A model generated the notes under the pieces. The model did not search any database, was not told the origin of the DNA, and saw only the letters and a list, made by a program, of their open reading frames with translations. This document shows positions 18,117-27,091 of a DNA stretch of 64,000 nucleotides, piece by piece. How positions within the stretch are numbered: position 1 is the stretch's first letter; each line of letters opens with the position of its first letter. The DNA comes from Streptantibioticus ferralitis (lineage in GTDB: Bacteria; Actinomycetota; Actinomycetes; Streptomycetales; Streptomycetaceae), in NCBI RefSeq assembly GCF_029223525.1, contig NZ_JARHTQ010000021.1:1-64000 (forward strand). The letters run 5' to 3'. Made by a program: the position numbers and the translations under genes.

Positions 18117-18962
18117 TCAGCCGACGCTGCCGGCGAAGTCCTCGATGCCGACCACCCGCAGCAGCCGCAGCCGCTCGTACGACTCGCTACCGGGCCGGGC
18201 GGTGTGGAGGATCAGCCGCTGGTCGCCCTCGTCGCTGAGCAGCACCTCGCGGTCCAGCTCCATCGTGCCGACGATCCGATGGTGGAACCGCTGGGTGGCC
18301 CGGCGCCGTGGTGCCACCTCGTGGCTCGCCCACAGTGCGGCGAACTCCGGGCTCGCCGAACGCAGTCGGGCCACCAGGGCGGTGGCCTGGGCATCGTCGG
18401 AACGCGCCGCCAACACCGCCCGCAGGTCGGCGACATGCGCCCGGGCCTGCTCCAACCGGTCCTCCGGCGGGAGGAGTTCCCGGGCGGCGGGATCGGTGAA
18501 GTACTGGACGATGACGTTCCGCTCCGCTGCCGGGCGGTCCGAGGCGTCCCCGAACAGCGCCGCCGCCAGCGCGTTCCGCGCCAGTACATCGCCGATGTCG
18601 CTCACCACCTGGGCGGGTATGTCGTCAAGACGGTCCAGGATGCGCAGCAGACCGGGACGCACATGCCCCTCGCAGCGCCGGTCGCCCGGTGGCTCCCCCA
18701 CCAGGCGGAACAGTTGGTCGCGTCCGTCGTCGGTCAGCCGCAGCGCGCGAGCCATCGCGGCCAGGATCTGGCGGGACGGACGCGGTCCGCGGGCCTGTTC
18801 CAACCGCGAGTAGTAGTCCGCGGACATCCCGGCCAACTGTGCCACCTCCTCCCGCCGCAGCCCCGGCGTCCGGCGGCGCGGGCCCGCCGCCAGGCCCACA
18901 TCGGCCGGGGTCAGTTCCGCACGGCGGCGGCGCAGGAAGTCGGCGAGTTCGATGCGATCCAC
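18117..18962 (-). CDS. XRE-family transcriptional regulator (MmyB-like)
   Basis: 281 residues. An N-terminal helix-turn-helix (about 10-70: GLRREEVAQLAGMSADYYSRLE) is followed by a ligand-binding MmyB-like domain with the usual LARNALAAALFGD and LRLLRVVG patterns. Streptomyces encode many of these; targets and ligands are usually unknown. The GTG at 18962 (VVDRIELADFLRRRR) is the likely start; upstream codons are arginine-rich shadow. It is convergent with the uracil permease and shares no operon with the mutarotase gene. Confidence 0.85.
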   Translation of the reverse strand: MDRIELADFLRRRRAELTPADVGLAAGPRRRTPGLRREEVAQLAGMSADYYSRLEQARGPRPSRQILAAMARALRLTDDGRDQLFRLVGEPPGDRRCEGHVRPGLLRILDRLDDIPAQVVSDIGDVLARNALAAALFGDASDRPAAERNVIVQYFTDPAARELLPPEDRLEQARAHVADLRAVLAARSDDAQATALVARLRSASPEFAALWASHEVAPRRRATQRFHHRIVGTMELDREVLLSDEGDQRLILHTARPGSESYERLRLLRVVGIEDFAGSVG

Positions 18963-19066
18963 GACTTCAGCATGCGCGGCGCCGGGGACCGTATCCAGGG
19001 TGTGCCGGTCCCCGTATCGGGCGTTGCGGCGAGCCCGGCCGCCCGGTCCACGTCTCGCTACGGATC

Positions 19067-19402
19067 TCAGTCCAGATGGAAGACCTCCTCGGCCTCGGTC
19101 CACAGCTCGCCCTCCGCCGCGCTGTCCAACGGCTGCTGGCACGGATCGGTCAGCGTCCACCAGCGGCGGGTCTCCGGGTCGGCGGCGATACGGGCCTGGT
19201 CGGCGGCGTAGTCGTCGCCGGTGTACTCGAAGTAGGCGAACAGCAGACCGTCCCGCAGGAAGATCGAGTAGTTGGTGATGTGCGCCGCGGTGAGGGCCTT
19301 CAGCACCGAAGGCCAGACCTCCTGGTGCAGTCTGCGGTACTCCGCCTCGTGTTCGGGGCGGAGTCTGACGATCTGCGCCACGCGGCGCGGGGGCTTCGGC
19401 AT
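19067..19402 (-). CDS. rhaM: L-rhamnose mutarotase
   Basis: 111 residues, the usual size. Interconverts alpha and beta L-rhamnose. Family features: the active-site His and Tyr region RPEHEAEYRRLHQEVWP, the YSIFLRDGLLFAYFEY core strands and the C-terminal RWWTLTDPCQQP. No rhamnose isomerase, kinase or transporter is nearby. The ATG at 19402 gives a normal N-terminus, but its ribosome-binding site is weak; an upstream TTG/CTG is possible. Confidence 0.85.
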   Translation of the reverse strand: MPKPPRRVAQIVRLRPEHEAEYRRLHQEVWPSVLKALTAAHITNYSIFLRDGLLFAYFEYTGDDYAADQARIAADPETRRWWTLTDPCQQPLDSAAEGELWTEAEEVFHLD

Positions 19403-19513
19403 GCGGGCCAGGATGCCCAAGCGGTGGTGCGGCGGGAAGGGGTTCGCCCGTTGTGAGGAACGCCGGGCGGGGCGAATCGCCCGAAGTATCCGGTCGCTGC
19501 GACGCTTGCCGAC

Positions 19514-20206
19514 ATGATTTCGAGCGGTCAACTGTCCTCGGCGACGGCCGGGGTTGATTCCGTGCTGGGGCGGATGCGGGCCCTGTACGAGGAACTGCCG
19601 CCGCAGGACGGCGTGGCGGTGTTCAACCGGGTGTATCTGGCGGTGACCGAAGCGTTGCGCGGCCATATCGCGGACGGTTACTTCCCCGACCCGTACGCCA
19701 CCGGCGAGTTGGGCATGGTGTTCGCGGGCCGCTATCTGGCCGCGGTCGACGACGACGCGGCCGGGCAGCGGCCGCCCGCGTGCTGGCGGCCGCTGCTCCA
19801 GCTGCGCGGCCGCCGCGGGGTGCGGCCGGTGCAGTTCGCCCTGGCGGGCATCAACGCCCATGTCGGCCACGACCTGCCGATGGCGGTGGTGGACACCTGC
19901 CAGGCGCTCGGAGTCCCGCCGCACGCCATCCACCGGGACTTCGAGCGGGTCGGCCAGATGCTGGCGGGCTTGGAGGACCGGATCCGCGAGGAGCTGATGC
20001 CCGGCGCCGATGTGCTGTACATCGGCGATGCGCTGGTGCACCTGGCCGGTGCGTGGAGCCTGGACGAGGCACGGGAGGCGGCGTGGTCCGCCGCGCAGGT
20101 GCTGTGGGGTTTGCGTGAACTGCCCCAAGTCTATGAGGCGTTCACCGAGAGGCTCGACGCGGGCGTCGGGCTGGTGAGTCGATGTCTGCTGACGCCGCTC
20201 AACTAG
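19514..20206 (+). CDS. DUF5995-family protein
   Basis: 230 residues, mostly helical. It matches my memory of the actinobacterial DUF5995 family (start near RMRALYEELPPQDGVAVFNRVY; core FALAGINAHVGHDLPMAVVDT with two conserved His). No function is known. It diverges from the mutarotase gene with a 111-base gap and is followed by a 361-base GC-rich spacer without genes. Confidence 0.75.
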   Translation: MISSGQLSSATAGVDSVLGRMRALYEELPPQDGVAVFNRVYLAVTEALRGHIADGYFPDPYATGELGMVFAGRYLAAVDDDAAGQRPPACWRPLLQLRGRRGVRPVQFALAGINAHVGHDLPMAVVDTCQALGVPPHAIHRDFERVGQMLAGLEDRIREELMPGADVLYIGDALVHLAGAWSLDEAREAAWSAAQVLWGLRELPQVYEAFTERLDAGVGLVSRCLLTPLN

Positions 20207-20567
20207 CGTTTCGCGGCGAGGCGTTGCGGGGTCCTGGTGGGGTTGCGGCTCGTTCGGACACCGCCGGTCCGCTTTCGTCGTGGTTGCTCACCGCGGCGGC
20301 GGGCTTCCTTGGGGGCAAGCCCCGAACCCCCTCGGGGGGATTACTTGGGGCGCGCTCCTAAGCGCGGGGGGCCTGGGTTTCTTGGGGCGGGCCCAACCGC
20401 CAGGGATGTCCGGGCTGCCCGGCCCGGGACCCGCCTAGCCGGGGGCCCGGGGGGTGCCGGGGGCGTGCCCCGGCACCTTGTTCCGCCGCGGCGGCGCGGG
20501 ACCCCCACGACGCGGATCGGCGGTGTCCTGACGAACCACAGCCCCCGAAGAGCCCACCGGAAAGAGG
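20207..20567. other. 361-base GC-rich intergenic region
   Basis: No gene is supported. It is made of C/G runs and short inverted repeats, and near its end (20501-20528) carries a 28-base motif found again at 35321-35348. Confidence 0.6.
20501..20528. repeat. Dispersed intergenic repeat, copy 1
   Basis: Begins ACCCCCACGACGCGGATCGG; 25 of 28 bases match 35321-35348, and the first 20 resemble 31568-31587 (18 of 20 against the 35321 copy). All copies are intergenic. Confidence 0.5.
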
Positions 20568-22280
20568 TCAGTCTTCCGGAAGCTCCACCGGAGCGATCTC
20601 CTCGTACACGTCACCGGGCCCGGGGTTGGCCGGATCCGTCTCGCCGCCGAAGTGGTGCATCACGCCCCACACCGCGTTGAGCGCCGTCTGCACCGCGCCC
20701 TCGGCCCAGCCCGCGGTCCAGGAGATGTCATCGCCCGCGAGGAAGATGCCGCGCTTGTCGGCGGGCAGCCGATCCTGCATGAAGTGGGTGAACAGCCGCC
20801 GCTGGTACCGGTAGTGGCCCGGCAGGTTGGCCTTGAACGCGCCCATGAAGTAGGGCTCGTTCTCCCAGGAGACCGTCACCGGGTTACCGATGATGTGCTT
20901 GCGGATGTCGACCTTCGGGTAGATCTCGCCGAGCGACTTCAGCATGACCTCCATGCGCTCACTGGCGCTCAGCGGAAGCCACTTGAGGCTGTCGTCGCAC
21001 CAGGTGTACGAAAGGCAGATCACCGCGGGCTTGTCCGGCCCGTCGTCCAGCAGGTAGGTGCCGCGGGTCATCCGGTCGGTGAGCGTCATGCTCATGGTGT
21101 CCCGGCCGGTCGGCTTCCCCTCGTCGTCGACGGCCTGGTCCAGCCAGAACGGCCGGTCGACGGGGACGAACAGCTTGGACGACTCCATGTAGTGGGTGCG
21201 CTCGATCGCCGTCCAGTGGTCGATCGGGAAGAGCTCGTCGTCACAGGCGATCTTCGACAGCAGCATCCAGCTCTGCGCGGTGAAGACGACCGCCTTGTAG
21301 GAGCGGATGTCACCGGTGGCGTCGGTGACCGTGATCCGGTTGCCCGCGGTGCGGTGCAGCCGGGTGACGGCCGGACGCGGCTCGCCGTCGTGCAGCGACT
21401 TCAGGGAGGTGCCCGGCGCCCAGTACACCAGCTTGGCGGGCTCGTCCGCCCACAGCCGCAGCGGCAGTTGCTCACTGCCCCCGACGATGCCGCGGTGGTC
21501 GTCGTCGGCGCCGGTGTAGACGACGCGCAGGATCTCCAGGATGGAGTTGGGGAAGTCGGTGTCCCAGCCGCCGGTGCCGAAGCCCACCTGGCCGAAGATC
21601 TCGCGGTGCCGGAAGGACTTGAACGCCGGGGAGTCGCACAGGAACCCGTAGAAGGTCTGGTTGTCGAGCTTGTCCACCAGATCCGCCCATATGGCGCGGA
21701 TGGCGGGTACATCACGCTCGCGGATGGCGCGCTGCATCTCGGAGAACCGGGCGCCGTCCTCCAGGCAGGCGTTCCAGGCGTCCATCACCTGGTGGTAGAC
21801 CTCGGGCAGATCGTCGAGGGTACGGGCGTAGTGCGACTCGCCCTTGAGGTCGACCACGGTCGACGGGGTGTCCGGCGCCAGCGGGTTGGGGAACGCCCTG
21901 GTCTCCAGGCCCGCAAGGTCGATGTAGTGCTGGAAGGCGGTGGAGCACGGCGGGAACCGCATCGCGCCCATCTCGGCCGTCAGGTCCGCGTCGCAGTCGA
22001 AGCGCTCGGTCCGCAGCCGCCCGCCGAGCCGGTCGGCCTCGTAGACGACCGGCTTGAGGCCCATCTTCATCAGCTCGTACGCGGCGACGATGCCGGACAG
22101 ACCGCCGCCGACGACGGCCACCTCCGTGCCGTGCTGCTGCGCCGGGATCGAGCCGAGGCCCGCCGGGTGCGCCAGGTAGTCGTCATAGGCGTACGGGAAG
22201 TCGGGGCCGAACATGGTGATCGGCTTGGCCGCCTCCGGCAGCTGCTCGTCATGGACGGCAGTGGGCACCGTGGACGTCAT
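20568..22280 (-). CDS. Flavin monoamine oxidase-family protein
   Basis: 570 residues. An FAD-binding Rossmann motif near residue 55 (VAVVGGGLSGIVAAYEL, then VVYEADRLGGRLRTE) and the C-terminal FAD motif GIFLAGDDISWTAGWAEGAV place it in the amine oxidase/L-amino acid oxidase superfamily, which oxidises primary amines or amino acids to imines with H2O2 release. The substrate cannot be read from the sequence. The ATG at 22280 has AAGGAG upstream. It follows a nitrilase-family gene by 61 bases, and a two-gene amine or amino acid catabolic unit is likely; an Lrp regulator and amino acid permease are nearby. Confidence 0.85.
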   Translation of the reverse strand: MTSTVPTAVHDEQLPEAAKPITMFGPDFPYAYDDYLAHPAGLGSIPAQQHGTEVAVVGGGLSGIVAAYELMKMGLKPVVYEADRLGGRLRTERFDCDADLTAEMGAMRFPPCSTAFQHYIDLAGLETRAFPNPLAPDTPSTVVDLKGESHYARTLDDLPEVYHQVMDAWNACLEDGARFSEMQRAIRERDVPAIRAIWADLVDKLDNQTFYGFLCDSPAFKSFRHREIFGQVGFGTGGWDTDFPNSILEILRVVYTGADDDHRGIVGGSEQLPLRLWADEPAKLVYWAPGTSLKSLHDGEPRPAVTRLHRTAGNRITVTDATGDIRSYKAVVFTAQSWMLLSKIACDDELFPIDHWTAIERTHYMESSKLFVPVDRPFWLDQAVDDEGKPTGRDTMSMTLTDRMTRGTYLLDDGPDKPAVICLSYTWCDDSLKWLPLSASERMEVMLKSLGEIYPKVDIRKHIIGNPVTVSWENEPYFMGAFKANLPGHYRYQRRLFTHFMQDRLPADKRGIFLAGDDISWTAGWAEGAVQTALNAVWGVMHHFGGETDPANPGPGDVYEEIAPVELPED

Positions 22281-22341
22281 CGGCGTGGCTCTCCTTGGCG
22301 GGGCGGTACAAAAAGGGCGGTACGGGCGGGGGTGGACCGGT

Positions 22342-23142
22342 TCAGGCGAGCGGCCCGTACAACTCGGGGCGGCGGTCGCGCAGATACGGGTTCTGCCTGC
22401 GTGAGGCACGAAGGCGGGCCGGGTCGGCGTCGGCTAGGACGAGGTCCTCGCCGGTCCCGGCGCGGGCGTGCGCCACGCCGTCGGGACCGGCGAGACAGCT
22501 CAACCCGGCGAAGTGGAACTCGCCCTCGGCGCCCGCACGGTTCGCATAAGCCAGATAGAGCTGGCTTTCGAACGCGCGCGCCGGGACGAGTGTCTGGGGG
22601 ACGACCTCGAAGGGCCGCATCAGCGCGGTGGGCACCACCAGCAGATCGGTACCGGCCAGCGCGTGGGCCCGTACGTTCTCCGGGAACTCCACGTCGTAGC
22701 AGATCAACAGGCCGACGGTGAGGTCACCGAGGGGCGCCTGGACGACCAGGGACTCACCGGCGGTGAAGTGCCGGGCCTCGTACTCACCGAACAGATGCGT
22801 TTTGCGGTAGTTGGCGAGGCGGGTGCCGTCGGAGCCGATGAACTGGGCGGAGTTGAAGACCTGGTCGCCGTCGCGCTCGGGGTATCCGTACACGATCGCC
22901 ACTCCGTGCTCGGCGGCGATCTTCGCCACGCGCTGCGCGCCGGGGCCGTCGGCGGGCTCGGCGAGGGTCGCGACGGCGTCGCCGAGGGCGTAGCCGGTCA
23001 GATACATCTCGGCGGTCACGAGCAGTCCGGCACCGGCGGATGCGGCGCGCCGTGCGGCGTCGTCCAGCGCGTCAAGGCTCACGCGGTTGCTCTGCGGCAC
23101 ACCGCTCGGGCCTTGGTACAACGCGATGCGCAGCGGCGTCAT
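22342..23142 (-). CDS. Carbon-nitrogen hydrolase (nitrilase superfamily)
   Basis: 266 residues with the complete Glu-Lys-Cys triad of the superfamily: Glu in TAEMYLTGY (about 43), Lys in YRKTHLFGEYE (about 112), Cys in LICYDVEFPEN (about 146). Such enzymes hydrolyse amides or carbamoyl groups. Context with the amine oxidase downstream suggests conversion of an amide formed from an amine or amino acid. The ATG at 23142 (MTPLRIALYQG) is the natural N-terminus. It lies downstream of a broken LysR gene on the same strand. Confidence 0.88.
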   Translation of the reverse strand: MTPLRIALYQGPSGVPQSNRVSLDALDDAARRAASAGAGLLVTAEMYLTGYALGDAVATLAEPADGPGAQRVAKIAAEHGVAIVYGYPERDGDQVFNSAQFIGSDGTRLANYRKTHLFGEYEARHFTAGESLVVQAPLGDLTVGLLICYDVEFPENVRAHALAGTDLLVVPTALMRPFEVVPQTLVPARAFESQLYLAYANRAGAEGEFHFAGLSCLAGPDGVAHARAGTGEDLVLADADPARLRASRRQNPYLRDRRPELYGPLA

Positions 23143-23278
23143 GATCCTGGTGACCGTTCCGTGAGGGCGTTCGGGAGGGGGCTCCTCGACGGTACGGGCC
23201 GGGTGCGAGGGGCGACAAGGCGAGGTCATTGCGGACCCGCGATCGATCCGTTGCGTCATACCGCCCGAACATGGCGAT

Positions 23279-23488
23279 TCATTGCGCGCGGCGATTCGGC
23301 GCTGCCCGCCGAATCGCGGTCCCGGACAGCCCCAGCCGCTCAGCGGCCGAGGTGACACTCTCCTCCTCCAACAGCGCATCAAGCGCGACCAGCAGATTCA
23401 GATCGGCTCCGGGGTCCGTTTCTCCCCTCCGAACTGCCGGATTGCGTACGGCGCAATAACCCCTTGCCGTCATTGCCCTTGAAGGCAA
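23279..23488 (-). pseudogene. Remnant of a LysR-family regulator gene
   Basis: The 69-codon frame contains DLNLLVALDALLEEESVTSAAERLGLS, split here by eye from the start of the LysR winged helix-turn-helix, and then departs (GTAIRRAAPNRR) and stops at 23279. A full LysR protein is about 300 residues; the rest of the HTH and the whole effector-binding domain are absent before the nitrilase gene. No good start codon precedes DLNLL. A perfect 11-bp hairpin (23291-23301 with 23307-23317) lies at the break. It diverges from the MFS gene, the usual LysR arrangement, so this was probably that gene's regulator. Confidence 0.75.
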
Positions 23489-23507
23489 TGTCGGCGGTCT
23501 CTAGCGT
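23441..23507 (+). promoter_or_regulatory. Leaderless promoter and two operator-like palindromes of the MFS gene
   Basis: TTGAAG (23479-23484), a 17-base spacer and TAGCGT (23502-23507) make a SigA-like promoter whose start would fall at 23513-23515, on the ATG at 23515, which has no ribosome-binding sequence: a leaderless mRNA. Two related palindromes precede it: ATTGCG-N5-CGCAAT (23441-23457) and CATTGCC-N6-GGCAATG (23471-23490), centres about 31 bases apart. The second overlaps the -35. They fit LysR-type (T-N11-A) operators. Confidence 0.6.
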
Positions 23508-23514
23508 CCTGAAC

Positions 23515-25026
23515 ATGTCCACAACGCTTTCCTCCACCGCTCCACCGCTCCCAACTGCCAAGCCCCGGGCCGTTGTTCTCGCGATGTGCGCCTGCGTCCT
23601 GGTGACCCAGTCACTGGTCGCGGCGATCAACCTCGCGATACCCAAACTCTCCGCCAGCGGACTGCATCCAAGCTCCGCGCAGCTGCTGTGGATCGTCGAC
23701 GCGTATGTCATCGTCTTCGCCGGGCTCCTCATCCCCGCCGGTGCGCTGGGCGACCGCTTCGGCCGCAAGGGGGCACTGCTCAGCGGCCTCGCGGTGTTCA
23801 CCGCGGGCGCGGCCGGGTGCGCACTCGCGCCGAACGTGCCGGTACTGCTCGCGGCCCGGGCGGTCTGCGGTCTGGGCGCCGCCCTCGTACTGCCCGGCAC
23901 CATGGCCCTGCTGCTGTACGCGGTGCCGCTTGAGCGGCGGGGCGCGGCGGTGGCCAGTTGGAGCAGCGCCATCGCGGTCGGCGGTGTGCTGGGCAACGCG
24001 GGTGGCGCGCTGATGCTGCAATACCTGCCCTGGCAGGGGCTGTTCTGGATGTACGTGCCGCTGGGCACCGCGCTGCTGGCGTTCTCGGCACGCAGCGCGC
24101 CGCGCGTCCCCCGGCACGACACGGCCTTGGACCTGCCCGGATCCGGGCTGCTGATCCTCGGCTGCGTCGCGCTGCTCTACGGCATCATCGAGGGCCCCGC
24201 GCTGGGTTGGGGTTCGGCCGCCACGCTGGGCGCCTTCGCGCTCGCGACCGCCCTGCTGGCGGTCTTCGTCCGGCATGAGCTGCGGGTCGCGGCTCCGCTG
24301 CTCGACCCGCGGCTGTTCCGGTTGCCGAGGGTGCGGGCGGGGGCGCTCGGGGTGGCGGCGGCGTTCTTCGGGATGTTCGCGCTGTTCTACGTCAACGCCC
24401 AGTTCCTGCAGTACGTCAAAGGGTTCAGCGCGCTACGGGCCGGGTTCGCGGTGCTGCCGCTGGCGTTCGGGATGATGGTGGTGACGCAGCGCAGTATGCG
24501 GTGGGCGGCCCGGATCGGGACCGCCGCCACCGTGGCCGCGGGGCTGGTGTCCATCGCGGGCGGTCTGCTGCTGCTGTCCACCGCGGACTCGTCGACGCCG
24601 TACCCGCTGTACGCCTGCTACATGCTGCTGCTGGCATTCGGTGCCGGTACGGCGATGCCCTCGTTGTCGCACGCCATCGTCACATCACTGCCTCAGCGGC
24701 AGGCCGGGGTCGGTTCCGCGTTGAACACGGCGGCGCGTGAGCTCGGTACCGCGCTGGGGGTGGCGGCGGTGGGCACCGCGCTGTCGACCGGGTTCGCCTC
24801 CCGGCTACCCGCGTCGCTCGCCGGTCACGCCGACTCGACGGCGGCCACCTTCGCGGCGGCGTCCCGGCTCGGTGCCGGGGCGCACACCGAGGCGGTGGCC
24901 GCGTTCACCCACGCGGTAGCGGACGGCTACCGGATCGCGGCGGCGCTGCTGCTGGTGCTGACCGTTCCGGTCGTCGCGGGGCTGCGGCGCAGGCCCGCGA
25001 CTCAGGTGGGCGAGCCGGCACTGTAG
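23515..25026 (+). CDS. MFS transporter, DHA2/EmrB-QacA type
   Basis: 503 residues with about 14 membrane spans and the MFS motif A GALGDRFGRKGAL after span 2, typical of drug:H+ antiporters of the EmrB/QacA group. Probably exports a toxic or secondary compound across the cytoplasmic membrane; substrate unknown. The ATG at 23515 is chosen because the promoter places the transcript start there. The gene's likely divergent regulator (LysR) is truncated, so expression may be constitutive. Its last 25 bases overlap the end of the convergent Lrp gene. Confidence 0.88.
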   Translation: MSTTLSSTAPPLPTAKPRAVVLAMCACVLVTQSLVAAINLAIPKLSASGLHPSSAQLLWIVDAYVIVFAGLLIPAGALGDRFGRKGALLSGLAVFTAGAAGCALAPNVPVLLAARAVCGLGAALVLPGTMALLLYAVPLERRGAAVASWSSAIAVGGVLGNAGGALMLQYLPWQGLFWMYVPLGTALLAFSARSAPRVPRHDTALDLPGSGLLILGCVALLYGIIEGPALGWGSAATLGAFALATALLAVFVRHELRVAAPLLDPRLFRLPRVRAGALGVAAAFFGMFALFYVNAQFLQYVKGFSALRAGFAVLPLAFGMMVVTQRSMRWAARIGTAATVAAGLVSIAGGLLLLSTADSSTPYPLYACYMLLLAFGAGTAMPSLSHAIVTSLPQRQAGVGSALNTAARELGTALGVAAVGTALSTGFASRLPASLAGHADSTAATFAAASRLGAGAHTEAVAAFTHAVADGYRIAAALLLVLTVPVVAGLRRRPATQVGEPAL

Positions 25027-25457
25027 CGGCGCAGCAGCGGCGACAGCACGAGGACGGACTTGGTGCGCTCCACGAAGGGTTCGCCCGCGATGCGCTCCAG
25101 GACGCGCTCGAAGTGGCGTACGTCGGAGGCGTAGATCTGGACGAGGGCGTCCGCCTCGCCGGTGACCGTGGAGGCCGATGCGACCTCCGGGTAGCGGTTG
25201 AGGCCGCGCCGGATGTCCTCGGGGGAGGTGTTGTGGCGGCAGTAGATCTCGACGAACGCCTCGGTCTCCCAGCCGAGGGCGGCCGGGTCCACCCGTACCG
25301 TGAAGCCGGTGATGGCGCCCGCCGCCAGCAGCCGGTCCACCCGGCGCTTGACGGCGGGGGCGGACAGGCCGACTTCGGCGCCGATGTCGGCGTAGGAGCG
25401 GCGGGCATCCTCGGCGAGGGCGTGCACGATGCGTTCGTCGAGATCGTTCAGTCGCAA
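25002..25457 (-). CDS. Lrp/AsnC-family transcriptional regulator
   Basis: 151 residues: N-terminal HTH (about 1-50, DERIVHALAEDARRSYADIGAEVGLSAPAVKRRVDRL) and C-terminal RAM domain (about 65-140) that binds amino acids and forms octamers. Ten bases separate it from the permease gene upstream on the same strand, so it is probably co-transcribed with and controls that permease. Overlaps the convergent MFS gene by 25 bases. Confidence 0.92.
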   Translation of the reverse strand: MRLNDLDERIVHALAEDARRSYADIGAEVGLSAPAVKRRVDRLLAAGAITGFTVRVDPAALGWETEAFVEIYCRHNTSPEDIRRGLNRYPEVASASTVTGEADALVQIYASDVRHFERVLERIAGEPFVERTKSVLVLSPLLRRYSAGSPT

Positions 25458-25467
25458 GGGGGGTGGT

Positions 25468-26976
25468 TCACTTCTCTAGTCGGGCGGCCCGGGACTCCTC
25501 CTGGGCGAGCTGGGAGCGGCGCATACCGTACGCGAAGTACAGCACGACTCCGACGATCATCCAGCCACCGAAGTACTCCCAGGTAATCGTTTCGAAGCTG
25601 CCCATCATCCACAGGCACAGTGCGAAGCCGATCGCCGGGGTGATCGGCGAGAAGGCGACCTTGAAGCTGCGCGGCATGTCGGGCCGAGTCCTGCGCAGCA
25701 CGATCACCGCCGCGTTGACCAGGGAGAAGGCGAACAGGGTGCCGATGCTGGTGGCGTCGGCCAGTGCGCCCAGCGGGACCACGGCGGCGAGCACCCCGCA
25801 GAACAGCGAGACGATCACGGTGTTGGCGACCGGCGTGCCGGACCTCGGGCTCACCTTGGCGAACAGCTTGGGCACCAGGCCGTCGCGGGACATCGAGAAC
25901 AGGATGCGGGTCTGGCCGTACATCACGGTCAGCACCACACTGGCGATGGCGATGACGGCGCCCGCGGCCAGCAGCACGGACCAGAAGCTCTGCCCGGTCA
26001 CGTCCTTCATGATCTGGGCCAGCGCGGCGTCGGCGTTGCCGAAGTTCTTCCACGGCATGGCGCCGACGGCCACCAGCGCGACCAGGCAGTACAGCACGGT
26101 GACGATCAGCAGCGAGAGCATGATCGCTCGCGGCATGTCGCGCTTGGGGTTCTTGGCCTCCTCGCCCGCGGTGGAGGCGGCGTCGAAGCCGATGTAGGAG
26201 AAGAACAGCGAGGCGCCCGCCGCGCTGACGCCGCCGAGGCCGAGCGGCATGAACGGCTTGTAGTTCCCGGCCCGGATACCGGTGAAGGCGACCGCGCAGA
26301 ACAGGATCAGCGAGGCGATCTTCACCACGACCATGATGGTGTTGGCCCGGGCGCTCTCCTTGGCGCCGCCCAGCAGGAAGCCCATGGCCAGCAGCACCAC
26401 GAGCAGTGCCGGGATGTTCAGATAGCCGCCCTGGCCCGGCGGGTTGGCCATCCAGCCGGGGATGGTGAGGCCGATGGTGCCGCTGAGCAGCTCGTTGAGG
26501 TACTGCCCCCAGCCCACCGCGACCGCGGCGACCGACACGCCGTACTCCAGGATCAGACACCAGCCGCAGATCCAGGCGATCAGCTCGCCCATCGTGGCGT
26601 AGGCGTAGGAGTACGAGGAGCCGGAGACCGGGATGGTGCCGGCCAGCTCGGCGTAGGACAGCGCGGAGAACAGCGCGGTCAGACCGGCGATCACGAAGGA
26701 GATCACCACGGCGGGACCAGCCTTGGGGACCGCCTCGCCGAGCACCACGAAAATGCCGGTGCCCAGGGTCGCGCCAATGCTGATCATGGTGAGCTGCCAC
26801 ATGCTCAGCGAGCGCCGCAGCCGTCCACCCTCGCCCTGACCGCCCTCGGCGATCAGTCGCTCCACGGGCTTGCGGCGCATCACGGCGGCGCCGAGACCGG
26901 ACGGCCGTCCGGCCGAGGGCGGTACGGCGTCGTTCGGCCGGGCAGGGGCTGTCGGCGTCGTGCCGGGTTCCACCAC
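25468..26976 (-). CDS. APC-family amino acid permease (cationic amino acid type)
   Basis: 502 residues with about 12-14 spans. The first membrane helix carries ISIGATLGTGIFVVLGE, the unwound substrate-binding GTGIF motif of the APC fold; PVSGSSYSYAYATMGELIAW and EEAKNPKRDMPRAI follow the CAT-type pattern. Probably imports an amino acid or related amine. I placed the start at the GTG pair 26976/26973 because GGAG lies 6-8 bases upstream; the frame reaches 27159 without conserved residues. The mRNA leader upstream is long and holds two perfect hairpins. Likely in one transcript with the Lrp gene. Confidence 0.88.
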   Translation of the reverse strand: MVEPGTTPTAPARPNDAVPPSAGRPSGLGAAVMRRKPVERLIAEGGQGEGGRLRRSLSMWQLTMISIGATLGTGIFVVLGEAVPKAGPAVVISFVIAGLTALFSALSYAELAGTIPVSGSSYSYAYATMGELIAWICGWCLILEYGVSVAAVAVGWGQYLNELLSGTIGLTIPGWMANPPGQGGYLNIPALLVVLLAMGFLLGGAKESARANTIMVVVKIASLILFCAVAFTGIRAGNYKPFMPLGLGGVSAAGASLFFSYIGFDAASTAGEEAKNPKRDMPRAIMLSLLIVTVLYCLVALVAVGAMPWKNFGNADAALAQIMKDVTGQSFWSVLLAAGAVIAIASVVLTVMYGQTRILFSMSRDGLVPKLFAKVSPRSGTPVANTVIVSLFCGVLAAVVPLGALADATSIGTLFAFSLVNAAVIVLRRTRPDMPRSFKVAFSPITPAIGFALCLWMMGSFETITWEYFGGWMIVGVVLYFAYGMRRSQLAQEESRAARLEK

Positions 26977-27035
26977 GGGGGCTCCATCATCATCAGCGGC
27001 TCTGAGCGGCGGCAACCCGCGCGGCCGACCAGGCG

Positions 27036-27091
27036 AAGGGCATGCCGATGACAGGCATGCCCTTTGGGGGACCGCCGAGCCGGGGGTCCCC
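27036..27091 (-). promoter_or_regulatory. Two tandem hairpins in the permease 5' leader
   Basis: AAGGGCATGCC at 27036-27046 pairs perfectly with 27054-27064 (7-base loop); GGGGACC at 27067-27073 pairs with GGTCCCC at 27085-27091. On the minus strand the GC-rich stem comes first and the 11-bp stem second, both ahead of the GTG at 26976. The layout suggests attenuation or a structured leader, but I cannot assign it to a known riboswitch class. Confidence 0.4.

Noticed and set aside
15162-27000. Secondary-metabolite biosynthetic cluster
   Set aside because: Regulators, transporters and oxidases occur, but no synthase, NRPS, PKS, terpene cyclase or precursor peptide is present.
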